A stretch of 34,337 bases of DNA from an uncultured Gammaproteobacteria bacterium (GTDB lineage: Bacteria; Pseudomonadota; Gammaproteobacteria; Pseudomonadales; Pseudohongiellaceae): assembly GCA_913058135.1 (NCBI GenBank), contig CAJXPR010000028.1, positions 1 through 34,337 of the forward strand, written 5' to 3'. A program made the translations under genes and the position numbers. Each line of letters opens with the position of its first letter. Position 1 is the first letter of the stretch. Below are positions 7,907-15,986 of the stretch, piece by piece. Under the pieces are notes generated by a model. That model did no database searches, was not told the DNA's origin, and saw only the letters and a list, made by a program, of their open reading frames with translations.

Positions 7907-10075
7907 ATGACCCGTAGCAGCATTATCTCGCCCATTTTTCGCGCCACTACGCGTTTTCGTGTCAGTGCGCTGAGCCTGCTGATCATCAGCTTATCAAATA
8001 CCACCACCCAGGCAAGCACAGACGAAATCACAGCAACTACAGCCGAAAACTCTACTGTCATCTACCCGGCCTCCTTCTTCCAGCCTTACAATCCAGTGTC
8101 TGTTAATGACATGATCGACCGCATCCCCGGTGTTAGCCTCAGTGGTGGTGGCGGTGGCCGCGGACTGGGTAGCGGCGGTGACCTGCTGATCAACGGCCAG
8201 CGACTCGCCGGCAAGGACAATTCACCGCAAGACCAGTTGCGCAGGATTGCCGCGCGCGAAGTTGAACGCATCGAAATTATTCGCGGCACCTCCAGTGACC
8301 TGGCGGTACGTGGGTCCGGCCAGGTCGTCAACGTGGTGCTGCAGGACGCCGATACCCGCGCCAGCACCTCGGTTGAGATCAGCACCGATCGCCACACTGA
8401 TGGCACACTGCAGCCGGGCGCAACCATTTCCCACAGTCGCCAGACCGGCAACCTCAATGCCACGTTCAGTCTGCAGGCAGATCCCCAGTACAACCACAAC
8501 CAGCGCCGCGAGATCAGCTACACGCCGGGCCTGGCCGCAACCGAATTGATGAACGAGGACAACGTCCGTGATCGTATGGCCTACCAGGCCAGCACGCTGG
8601 TTGGGTATCGGGCAGGCCAGCACCGTATGCAGTTAAACGCGCTCTATGGCACCTCGGATCACCCGGTAGACATCCTGCGCCAATACCGCAGCCCGCAGAT
8701 GCCGGGCACGGTTGCCCGTATCGAGCGCGAACCCATCGAGTATGTGAAAAATAACTGGGAGCTGGGCGGCGACTATGAATTCGAGTTTGACGACGGTGGC
8801 AATCTGCTGTTCCTGTTCATCGTCAATGATGACACCGACAACAACGTACGCGAACGCTTTCTGACGGATTCACCACAAACGGCCGATGAAGAACGCAAAG
8901 TACTGTATATCGAGTCCAACAGCCGGACCCGCGAGCGCATCGCGCAAAGCACTTACAGCTGGTCTCTGAGCGACGACCAGGATCTGCAGCTGGGTGCGGA
9001 ACGGGCACAAACCATTCTGGACTCCAGCCTTCTGATAGGGCGCGAGTCAGGTGAAACGGCGCCCTCTCCGAGGTACGGTGATCTGCGGCCGGCACTGAGC
9101 CTGTCCAACCCGGGCTCAAGCGTTGAAGAAATGCGCTATGAAGGTTTCGCCGTGCACAACTGGACGTTGAATGATCGCATGACGCTGGAAAGCAGCCTGG
9201 TCTATGAGACCTCTGAAATCAGCCAGACTGGCACTGTCAGTCAGAGCCGGGATTTCCAGTTCTGGCGCCCGTCCGTGGACTACCGTTTTAACATCACCAA
9301 TTCGCTGCAGTTGCGTGCCACCGTGGCCCGCCAGGTGCAGCAGTTAAGCTTCGCCAATTTCACGGCAACAGCCAATACCAGTGATAACGACAAGGATGCT
9401 GATGCCGGCAACCCGAACCTGGTACCGACCAAGGAAATCCGTTACGAACTGACCATGGAGTACCGACTGCCCAATGATGCTGGTGTGGTCAGCTCGCGTT
9501 TCTTCATGCGTGATCTGGAAGATCAGATCGGGCGCATCAATGTGTCCTCTGATCCCGCCCGACCGGTTTCGGCAGCCGGCAATATTGGCGATGCCAAACG
9601 CTGGGGCGTATATCTGGACGGCAGCACCCGCCTGGGTTCATTGGGACTGCCTGATGCAATTTTGTCCTCAAGTCTTTATCTGTTTGACTCGGAGGTCACC
9701 AATCCGATACTGGGCACACAGGAGCGCATCAACGGTCGTGGCCGCGCGGAAATCGGCTTTCGCCACGATGTCGTCAACTGGAATCTTAATTACGGCTTCG
9801 ACTACGGTCATCCCCTCAACGGTGGAGAACGCAACATCGACGTCAATACCATCGATTCGTATGAGCAGGCCAGCAGCCTGACCATGTTTGTCTCGACGGT
9901 GCTGTTTGATGACGTTACTTTCAGGCTCGAATCCAATAATACGCTAGGCTCTGAATCCTGCCGCGAACGTGTGCGCTACAATGGCCTGGCGGCCGCAGGT
10001 GACATCAGCGAGATCGAAAACTCCTGCTGGGGCAGTGGTCAGAAACTGGCACTGAAGGTGCGCAAGAACTTCTGA
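7907..10075 (+). CDS. TonB-dependent outer-membrane receptor
   Basis: The product is a 722-residue outer-membrane transporter. A signal peptide ends near QAS (about residue 37). It is followed by a plug domain starting at YPASFFQPYNPVSVNDMIDR (about 49-68), with the RIPGVSLSGGGGGRG, LLINGQRL and VERIEIIRG segments that are typical of plugs. A long beta-barrel with alternating aromatic strands runs to a C-terminal phenylalanine (VRKNF), the usual outer-membrane insertion signal. A classical TonB box is not obvious; NSTVIYP near residue 47 may serve. The ribosome-binding site AAGGA is 12 bases before the ATG, slightly far. The ligand cannot be deduced. It converges with the exported methyltransferase, with a 27-bp gap. 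Confidence 0.88.
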   Translation: MTRSSIISPIFRATTRFRVSALSLLIISLSNTTTQASTDEITATTAENSTVIYPASFFQPYNPVSVNDMIDRIPGVSLSGGGGGRGLGSGGDLLINGQRLAGKDNSPQDQLRRIAAREVERIEIIRGTSSDLAVRGSGQVVNVVLQDADTRASTSVEISTDRHTDGTLQPGATISHSRQTGNLNATFSLQADPQYNHNQRREISYTPGLAATELMNEDNVRDRMAYQASTLVGYRAGQHRMQLNALYGTSDHPVDILRQYRSPQMPGTVARIEREPIEYVKNNWELGGDYEFEFDDGGNLLFLFIVNDDTDNNVRERFLTDSPQTADEERKVLYIESNSRTRERIAQSTYSWSLSDDQDLQLGAERAQTILDSSLLIGRESGETAPSPRYGDLRPALSLSNPGSSVEEMRYEGFAVHNWTLNDRMTLESSLVYETSEISQTGTVSQSRDFQFWRPSVDYRFNITNSLQLRATVARQVQQLSFANFTATANTSDNDKDADAGNPNLVPTKEIRYELTMEYRLPNDAGVVSSRFFMRDLEDQIGRINVSSDPARPVSAAGNIGDAKRWGVYLDGSTRLGSLGLPDAILSSSLYLFDSEVTNPILGTQERINGRGRAEIGFRHDVVNWNLNYGFDYGHPLNGGERNIDVNTIDSYEQASSLTMFVSTVLFDDVTFRLESNNTLGSESCRERVRYNGLAAAGDISEIENSCWGSGQKLALKVRKNF

Positions 10076-10102
10076 ACCACCACCCGATATCCACCGGACA
10101 TC

Positions 10103-10819
10103 CTACTCTGGCTTACTGAAAATCATCATGTGCTGCCAGGGCAGGAAGTCCAGGGTGTCGTCCCAGTTCAATCCGAACACGCTCATTTCCCGCACAACCT
10201 GCTCTTCACTCATTTTGTGCAGCGGTCTGATGGGCACGCTGTCATCCTCTGCACGATACTCGAGAAGGATAACGCGCCCGCCCGGTTTGAGGGCATCGTT
10301 GATGCCGTCCATCATTTCGAAGGGATGGGAGAACTCGTGATAGGCATCCACCAGCAATACCACATCAACGCTGTTCTCCGGCAACCCCGGGTCGTCTATC
10401 TGGCCTAACACCGGTTCAACATTGCTGATGCCCAACTCGGCCTTGCGCTGCTCCAGTAGCGCCAGCATCTCCGGCTGAATGTCCGTTGCCAGCACCCTTC
10501 CCTCAGGCACCAGCGGCGCCATGCGAAACGTGAAGTAACCGGTGCCAGCACCGATGTCTGCCACCACATCATCGGGTTCCAGCCCCATATTGGCGACCAC
10601 TTCATCGGGCATCTCTTCGTGCGTACGCTGTTCGCGCTCCAGCCATCCGGCGGCCTGGTGCCCCATGACGCCGGAAATCTCGCGGCCCATGTAGAACTTG
10701 CCGATGCCGCCCTGGCTGCGCCCGGGATCAAATTCATAACCTGGATTTTCCGCCGCCTGTACCTGACCGGCACTCAGCGCGACAGCAACGATGATGGCAA
10801 GAGATTTCAGCGATTTCAT
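10103..10819 (-). CDS. class I SAM-dependent methyltransferase-fold protein with signal peptide
   Basis: The core is a Rossmann-like methyltransferase: VVADIGAGTGYFTF is motif I (SAM binding), LATDIQPEML carries the acidic residue that contacts ribose, and VDVVLLVDAYHEF and LKPGGRVILLEY match motifs IV and V. The N-terminus, MKSLKSLAIIVAVALSAGQVQA, is a textbook Sec signal with an AQA-type cleavage site, so export is predicted. I chose the ATG at 10819, which has AAGG nine bases upstream, over a TTG five codons earlier. Exported SAM enzymes are paradoxical because SAM is cytoplasmic, so the protein may be inactive as a methyltransferase, may bind another ligand, or may stay inside. It converges with the TonB-dependent receptor. 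Its substrate is unknown. Confidence 0.8.
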   Translation of the reverse strand: MKSLKSLAIIVAVALSAGQVQAAENPGYEFDPGRSQGGIGKFYMGREISGVMGHQAAGWLEREQRTHEEMPDEVVANMGLEPDDVVADIGAGTGYFTFRMAPLVPEGRVLATDIQPEMLALLEQRKAELGISNVEPVLGQIDDPGLPENSVDVVLLVDAYHEFSHPFEMMDGINDALKPGGRVILLEYRAEDDSVPIRPLHKMSEEQVVREMSVFGLNWDDTLDFLPWQHMMIFSKPE

Positions 10820-10918
10820 GATAGTCACCTTCAAGATACGTCGAATCGAAGTCAGAAGAGTAACAGAAGCGGCGCTGCGATGGTAAATTCGGCGAACCGC
10901 ACCCGTCCGTGCCAGCTA

Positions 10919-10927
10919 TGATAGAAT
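10919..10927 (+). promoter_or_regulatory. extended -10 promoter element for the CaiB/BaiF gene
   Basis: TGATAGAAT is an extended -10 (TGn followed by TAGAAT) lying 36 bases before the chosen start at 10963. No convincing -35 hexamer is visible, which is normal for extended -10 promoters. Its position argues against using the upstream in-frame ATGs at 10909 and 10918. Confidence 0.45.
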
Positions 10928-10962
10928 CCGGGCAGATCAAATTCGCGGAGCAACAGACACTG

Positions 10963-12147
10963 ATGAGCAACGTTCTTGAGGGTATCCGGGTACTGGATTT
11001 TGGGCGCTATATTGCAGGGCCGTTTTGCGCCAGCCTGCTGAGCGACATGGGTGCGGAAGTCATCCGCATAGAAAAGGTCCAGGGTAGCGAAGACCGCTTC
11101 CTCTCCCCGGTCAGTGACACCGGCGACGGCGCCCTGTTCATGCAGATGGGCCGCAACAAGCTGGGCATGACGCTGAACCCGATGAAACCCGAAGGCCGTG
11201 AAGTGGTCAAGAAACTGGTGGCCAGCGCCGATGTGGTGGTGGCCAACCTGCCACCGGATACCCTGCATGCCATGGGCCTGGACTACGATAGCCTGACGGC
11301 GATCAAGCCCGATATCATTCTGACCATGATTTCCGCCTTCGGTACCGGCGGCCCGTACAGCAATCGCGTCGGCTTCGACGGCCTGGGCCAGGCCATGTCG
11401 GGCGCCATGTATATGTCCGGCACACCGGAGCAACCGGTCAAATCCTACGCGCCTTTTATCGACTTTGGCACGGCCAGCCTCAGTGCCGTGGGCACCATGG
11501 CGGCACTGTTCGAACGGCAGAAAACCGGCAAAGGCCAAGTGGTAGAAGCATCGCTGTTCAACACGGCACTGACCATGATGAACGGCACCCTCATCGAGCA
11601 GGCCATGATTGACCGTAATCGCACCGCAACGCTGAACCGTTCGCAGACATCTGGCCCGGCCGACACCTTCAGGACTCGCGACGGCTGGGTGCTGATCCAG
11701 TCCGTGGGTGGCCCCCTGTTCGAGCGCTGGGTAGCGCTGATGGGAGAACCCGAGTGGCTCGACGATCCGCGCTTCAAAGACGACATTAGCCGTGGTGATA
11801 ACGGTGAGCTGATCAGCGAGCGCCTGGCACGCTGGTGCGCCGAGCGCAGCTCAGCCGAAGTGCTGGCCGAGATGGAAGCGGCCCGCATTCCGGCAGGACC
11901 GGTCATGTCACCGCAACAGGTGCTGGACGATCCGCACGTAGCCGCACGCGGCATGTTCAGGCATCTGGACTACCCGGGCGCCGGCAAGGCTGCGCCGGTT
12001 ATGACGACGCCGTTCAGCCTGTCCGCCAACCCGACTGCGGTGAGGCATCGCGCGCCGCTGCTGGGAGAGCACACTGACCAGATCATGCAGGAACTGGGCT
12101 ATTCAAAAGCAGACATCGAGCAGTTGCGGTCGATCAGGGTTATTTGA
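10963..12147 (+). CDS. CaiB/BaiF (class III) CoA-transferase
   Basis: Family members move CoA between carboxylic acids. From the ATG at 10963 the protein has 394 residues, normal for the family. It opens with LEGIRVLDFGRYIAGPF and GAEVIRIE, and has the RNKLGMTL segment and the catalytic aspartate Asp139 in VGFDGLGQAMSG. DPHVAARGMF near the C-terminus is also typical. The reading frame extends 18 codons upstream, but the conserved domain starts at MSNVLEGIRV and a candidate promoter lies inside the extension. Its last 8 bases overlap the end of the convergent nfsA-like gene. The substrate is unknown. A second, distinct family member lies at 25986-27188. Confidence 0.9.
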   Translation: MSNVLEGIRVLDFGRYIAGPFCASLLSDMGAEVIRIEKVQGSEDRFLSPVSDTGDGALFMQMGRNKLGMTLNPMKPEGREVVKKLVASADVVVANLPPDTLHAMGLDYDSLTAIKPDIILTMISAFGTGGPYSNRVGFDGLGQAMSGAMYMSGTPEQPVKSYAPFIDFGTASLSAVGTMAALFERQKTGKGQVVEASLFNTALTMMNGTLIEQAMIDRNRTATLNRSQTSGPADTFRTRDGWVLIQSVGGPLFERWVALMGEPEWLDDPRFKDDISRGDNGELISERLARWCAERSSAEVLAEMEAARIPAGPVMSPQQVLDDPHVAARGMFRHLDYPGAGKAAPVMTTPFSLSANPTAVRHRAPLLGEHTDQIMQELGYSKADIEQLRSIRVI

Positions 12148-12877
12148 AGTCAAAACCCTGCTCGGCCAGAAAGCCCCGCATATGCGGTCGGGCTTTCTCG
12201 CTGAGCAGGACCGCCACCTGCTCACTCCAGCACACTCCGTGACCGCCGCCCGTCCGGGTGCGGTAATATTCGCGGATACGTTCATCATACTCGTCAATGA
12301 CTGCGGCATCCTGACTGTCATCGTAAATCTCTTCCTTGACAATGACGGACAATGGCAGGCGCGGTTTCACCTCAGGATCCTGATCCGGATAACCCAGACA
12401 CAAGCCGAACACCGGGTAAACGCCCTTGGGTAATTGCAGCAGGTCAGACACCTGTCGCGGATTGTTGCGCAGACCACCGATATAACAGATCCCCAGGCCC
12501 GCTGCTTCGGCGGCGACTACAGTATTCTGGGCCATCAGGGCCGCATCAACAGTGGCTATGATGAAATGCTCTGTGTAGTCTCCGGAAAAAGGTTTGTCAT
12601 ATTTGACACAGCAATTTCCGGCGCGGCGTACGTCGGCGCAAAACACCAGAAATTCAGCCGCTTTCTCCACATACGGCTGGTTACCGGCAAAAGCAGCCAG
12701 TTGTGCCCTGCTCTCCGGCTTGCGCACGCGAATTACCGTGGCGCCCTGCAGGAAGCTCGACGTCGCGGCGCTCTGGCCAGCTTGCAGGATCTCTGCAAGC
12801 AGCCCCTCAGGCAGTGCCTGCTCCTTGAATTTGCGGATGCTGCGATGCGACTTTAATAAGGCGATGGTGTCATTCAT
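12140..12877 (-). CDS. nfsA: oxygen-insensitive NADPH nitroreductase, NfsA type
   Basis: NfsA-type flavoenzymes reduce nitroaromatics and quinones with two electrons, using FMN and NADPH. The 245-residue product (E. coli NfsA has 240) has HRSIRKF at residues 11-17, the SSFLQGATVIRV segment, AAEFLVFCAD, and YIGGLRNNPRQVSDLL followed by VFGLCLGYPDQDPEVKPRLP, all matching NfsA block by block. The ATG at 12877 has a GAG-containing ribosome-binding site. It starts 12 bases after the stop codon of the serine hydrolase on the same strand, so the two are probably co-transcribed. The physiological substrate is probably quinones or electrophiles rather than nitro drugs. Confidence 0.9.
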   Translation of the reverse strand: MNDTIALLKSHRSIRKFKEQALPEGLLAEILQAGQSAATSSFLQGATVIRVRKPESRAQLAAFAGNQPYVEKAAEFLVFCADVRRAGNCCVKYDKPFSGDYTEHFIIATVDAALMAQNTVVAAEAAGLGICYIGGLRNNPRQVSDLLQLPKGVYPVFGLCLGYPDQDPEVKPRLPLSVIVKEEIYDDSQDAAVIDEYDERIREYYRTRTGGGHGVCWSEQVAVLLSEKARPHMRGFLAEQGFDFK

Positions 12878-12889
12878 AACTATCTCACG

Positions 12890-14164
12890 TTACAGGGCGT
12901 TGATGTTGGCCTGAAGGTTATCCAGAAAATGCGGCACCACCTCATTGGCCAGGCGGGTTTCAGCATTGAACATGACCACCAGGGCAATATCATAGGCGGG
13001 CACCAGCACGATTTCGGAGCGGTAACCACGCACGCCACCGCCATGGTGTATAACCCGCATGCCATCGTAATCCAGAATGCGCCACCCCAGTCCGTACCAG
13101 GCCTTGGTTACCTTGGGCCAGCGATTAAAGTAATTGCCGCGCGGTGTCTCCACCACCGGTGTGTGCTGCATGTCGAGCAAGGAGCGAGGCAGGACATCGG
13201 GGCTGCCGCCGAGATTGGCCTGTGCCCAGCGCACCATGTCCAGAATCGTGGCGTTGACGCCGGCAGCCGGACCCGTGGTGTAGTACGCAGTATTGACCGA
13301 ACTCAGGCGCCAGCCACCACGCCCGTACTGATGCGGCGCACTGGCATTGGGGTTGTCGCGGAAAGCCTCATAGCCCATTGAGGCCTGCGTCATGCCCAGC
13401 GGCAGGAATATGTTTTCCACCACAAAGTCATCATACGTCGTACGCAAACTGGCCTGTACGACATCCGCGACCAGTGAAAACACCACATTCTGGTAGCCGT
13501 AACATTGCCCCGGCGCGCAAACGGTAGGTATTTCGTGAAACTTTTCCTGAATTTTCTCGTAGGCCACACCCGCATCGAGCATATTGGAAAATGCATGCGG
13601 CATCAGTCCGGTGGTGTGACTGAGAACATGGCGCAAGGTCATCTGACTGGTAGCGGCACCCGTCCCGATATTATAGGGCAGCGTCGCCGAGAGGGGCTCA
13701 TCCCAGGTCGAAATATTACTGTTGACCAGTTGCGAAGCAACGGTACCGGCGAAGGTTTTGGAAACCGAGGCGATACGGAAAACCGTATTGTCATCAACCG
13801 CGTCGTCTTCCTGAATATTGCGCACACCATACGTCTGCAGATCCAGAATATCCGACGAAGAGACGATGGCGAACGCAACACCGGGTATTTCCTGTTCGGT
13901 GACTTCTTGCTGCAACCAGTTCTTGTAGATACTGAAGTCCGCAAAATCAGATGTTACAAGAGGCGCCGGTAATTGACCTGGCAGCTGGTGAAAGGCCGGC
14001 TGCACACCCTCTTCGAGCAGTACTGTGGAATAGGGCGCATCGTCAGCCAGCGCGCGCATTGGCGACATTGCCAGCAGAAGAAAGACCAGACAGGACAGGC
14101 GACGGTAAAATGTTAACAGGCGGAGTTTTGCGGTGACTGGCAAAATACGACATTCCGTGGACAT
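12890..14164 (-). CDS. exported class C beta-lactamase-like serine hydrolase
   Basis: This belongs to the beta-lactamase/transpeptidase-like serine hydrolases (COG1680). Numbering from the ATG at 14164, the nucleophile motif SxxK is Ser133-Val-Ser-Lys136, the second motif YxN is Tyr224-Gln-Asn226, and the third is HHGGG near residue 386, where true AmpC enzymes have KTG. HVLSHTTGLMPH is also typical. A signal peptide (hydrophobic SCLVFLLLAM, cleavage near RALA at 37-40) predicts a periplasmic or secreted protein. In-frame ATGs at 14188 and 14224 are possible; none has a strong ribosome-binding site, so the start is uncertain. Two cysteines (216 and 221) sit just before the Tyr motif. The role could be esterase, peptidase or peptidoglycan-related; it is not evidently an antibiotic-resistance enzyme. 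Confidence 0.82.
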   Translation of the reverse strand: MSTECRILPVTAKLRLLTFYRRLSCLVFLLLAMSPMRALADDAPYSTVLLEEGVQPAFHQLPGQLPAPLVTSDFADFSIYKNWLQQEVTEQEIPGVAFAIVSSSDILDLQTYGVRNIQEDDAVDDNTVFRIASVSKTFAGTVASQLVNSNISTWDEPLSATLPYNIGTGAATSQMTLRHVLSHTTGLMPHAFSNMLDAGVAYEKIQEKFHEIPTVCAPGQCYGYQNVVFSLVADVVQASLRTTYDDFVVENIFLPLGMTQASMGYEAFRDNPNASAPHQYGRGGWRLSSVNTAYYTTGPAAGVNATILDMVRWAQANLGGSPDVLPRSLLDMQHTPVVETPRGNYFNRWPKVTKAWYGLGWRILDYDGMRVIHHGGGVRGYRSEIVLVPAYDIALVVMFNAETRLANEVVPHFLDNLQANINAL

Positions 14165-14251
14165 TGGGATTTGCCACGAAAATACCATGTCACCGGGAAT
14201 TTGCAAGCCTCGTGCCTGGCGCATGCGTCAGTCAAGGACCATAAAATGCGG

Positions 14252-14284
14252 AAAAAAAACCGACCTGCCGGGGCGGCAGGTCGG
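14252..14284 (-). terminator. Rho-independent terminator of the Do-type protease gene
   Basis: A perfect 11-bp stem (CCGACCTGCCG at 14260-14270 with CGGCAGGTCGG at 14274-14284) with a 3-base loop is followed on the minus strand by eight U residues (14259-14252). It begins 11 bases after the protease stop codon and is the strongest terminator in the window. Confidence 0.92.
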
Positions 14285-14295
14285 CAAAAGAGGGC

Positions 14296-15690
14296 TCAGG
14301 ACACAATAACCAGCAACTTCTGTCCGTCCCTCACTACACCCAGAGCAACCACTCTGGCTTCCTCATTCAACACTTGGTTAAAATCACGCAGCGTATCTAC
14401 CGGCTGACGATTGACCTCTTCGATAACATCGCCCGGCTGCAGGCCAGCGGCCCAGGCTGGGCTACGCTGGGCAACTTCGGCCACCGCAACACCTGAACCG
14501 CCAGCATCCAGCAGCTGAGCACCCAGGAAATTCGATTCGTCCGCACGGCGGCCAGAGCTGTCTTCGGCATTGGCAGCAACGGCAGGCAGGTCGTCACTGT
14601 CAACAATCAGCGCATCGACGGTAGTCCGCTCACCATTGCGCAGCACGCCGAGCTCAAGTACCTGATCCACACCGGCAAGACCAACGGCGTTGCGCAGCTC
14701 GCGGCTGCTGGAGATCGGTTCACCATTAATGGCAACAACCAGATCAGATACCTGCAAGCCCACCTGTTCCGCTACAGAATCCGGCATCACCTGGGTAATC
14801 AGGGCACCCTGCTCAGCGCCCAGTTTCAAGGTTTCCTCAACCAGCGGCGTGTGGTCGCGGATAATGACGCCGAGCTGACCACGGCGCACCATGCCATCGC
14901 GCTCAAGATGCGTCATGACCGCCTCGAGCATATCAACCGGCACGGCGAAACCGACGCCTGAACTTGTACCCGAACCGGAGATGATGGCCGTATTGATACC
15001 GACCAGTCGCCCCTGCAGATCCACCAGCGCGCCGCCGGAATTACCCACGTTGATTGCCGCGTCGGTCTGGATAAAGTCCTCATAGTTGTCATTGTTGATG
15101 CCCGCTCGCCCCAGCGCACTGATGATGCCGGACGTCACAGTCTGACCGATGCCGAACGGGTTGCCGATAGCAACAACATAGTCACCAATGCGCATACGCC
15201 TGGCATCAGCCAGCTCGATGGCCGTCAAACGATCAGCCGTTACCTGCAGCAGGGCAATGTCGGTCTGCTCATCACTGCCAATTAATTCGGCCTCGAGCAC
15301 ACGGCCGTCCAACAGGCCAACGTTAATGGTATCCGCGCCCGCAACCACATGATGGTTGGTGATGATATAGCCTTCCTCGCTGTCCACTACCACGCCCGAC
15401 CCGGCGCCTCGCGAGCGCCTGACCGGCGGCTGCTGGCCATTGCCCCGGAAGCCGAAAACATCCGGCATCTGTTGTACGCGGGTCACTGAAATGTTGACTA
15501 CTGCCGGCGTAACGGCTTCCAGCATAGGCGCCAGCGAGGGCATACTGTTATCGTAAGACGCCGGCGCCTGGGCCTGCGTGCTTTGTATGACGGCTGTCGA
15601 ACCGATTGCAGTGGCGACAAGCGCCGCCACCACGAGGGTTTTGCTGAGCCTGTTGCGGATAAAATGTGTGAAACTTTTATTGACTGTCAT
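14296..15690 (-). CDS. periplasmic Do-type serine endoprotease (DegQ/MucD)
   Basis: Do-type proteases degrade or refold damaged envelope proteins. From the ATG at 15690 the protein has 464 residues. It has a signal peptide (hydrophobic VVAALVATAIGSTAVI, cleavage near AQA at about 40-42), a trypsin-like domain with catalytic His114 (TNHHVV), Asp144 (QTDIALL) and Ser218 (GNSGGAL), and two PDZ domains at roughly 260-350 and 375-460 (QVGLQVSDLVVAINGEPI and AAGLQPGDVIEEVNRQPV). The GGAGG ribosome-binding site is nine bases before the ATG at 15690 but only three before the one at 15696, so I prefer the former. It ends in a strong terminator and forms a single-gene unit. It is not linked to rpoE/rseA here, unlike mucD in Pseudomonas. 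Confidence 0.93.
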   Translation of the reverse strand: MTVNKSFTHFIRNRLSKTLVVAALVATAIGSTAVIQSTQAQAPASYDNSMPSLAPMLEAVTPAVVNISVTRVQQMPDVFGFRGNGQQPPVRRSRGAGSGVVVDSEEGYIITNHHVVAGADTINVGLLDGRVLEAELIGSDEQTDIALLQVTADRLTAIELADARRMRIGDYVVAIGNPFGIGQTVTSGIISALGRAGINNDNYEDFIQTDAAINVGNSGGALVDLQGRLVGINTAIISGSGTSSGVGFAVPVDMLEAVMTHLERDGMVRRGQLGVIIRDHTPLVEETLKLGAEQGALITQVMPDSVAEQVGLQVSDLVVAINGEPISSSRELRNAVGLAGVDQVLELGVLRNGERTTVDALIVDSDDLPAVAANAEDSSGRRADESNFLGAQLLDAGGSGVAVAEVAQRSPAWAAGLQPGDVIEEVNRQPVDTLRDFNQVLNEEARVVALGVVRDGQKLLVIVS

Positions 15691-15887
15691 GACCATCTAC
15701 CTCCAGATCAAGTTGTTGTGCTTTGCTGTTGTCAGCACTGCCTTGCAACGGACTTGAAGATAAGTGCTACCAACGCCATATACCTGAAGGAAAGCGGAAA
15801 AAAACATCCAGAAAACGTGAAGCAGGCACTTTTTTAGAGATAACCGGTCTTAGTAAACTGAGATCATGCAATCATGGCTTGAGCAGG

Positions 15888-15986
15888 AACGAAGCAGCCA
15901 TGAATGACAGAGACGAGGAAGCAGCCGTGAGCGAGGAAGCAGCCGTGAGCGAAGAAGCAGCCGTGAGCGAAAAGGTAGCCATGAGC
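15888..15986 (+). repeat. 18-bp tandem repeat over the translation start of the ToxR/CadC-like gene
   Basis: Three near-identical 18-bp units (15915-15932, 15933-15950, 15951-15968; consensus GAGGAAGCAGCCGTGAGC) are followed by a diverged fourth (15969-15986). A related unit lies over the presumed ATG (15888-15905). The repeats are in frame and encode the hexapeptide E-E-A-A-V-S. Each unit contains a GAGGAA-like ribosome-binding site followed six bases later by GTG or ATG, so each could act as a start module. Confidence 0.85.

Noticed and set aside
15866-15907. 13-codon upstream ORF overlapping the start of the ToxR/CadC-like gene
   Set aside because: It lacks a convincing ribosome-binding site and conservation cannot be judged; such short frames occur by chance.
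15915-15986. CRISPR-like short repeats (also 25902-25979)
   Set aside because: The units are directly tandem with no spacers. They are coding or stop-codon repeats, not CRISPR arrays.
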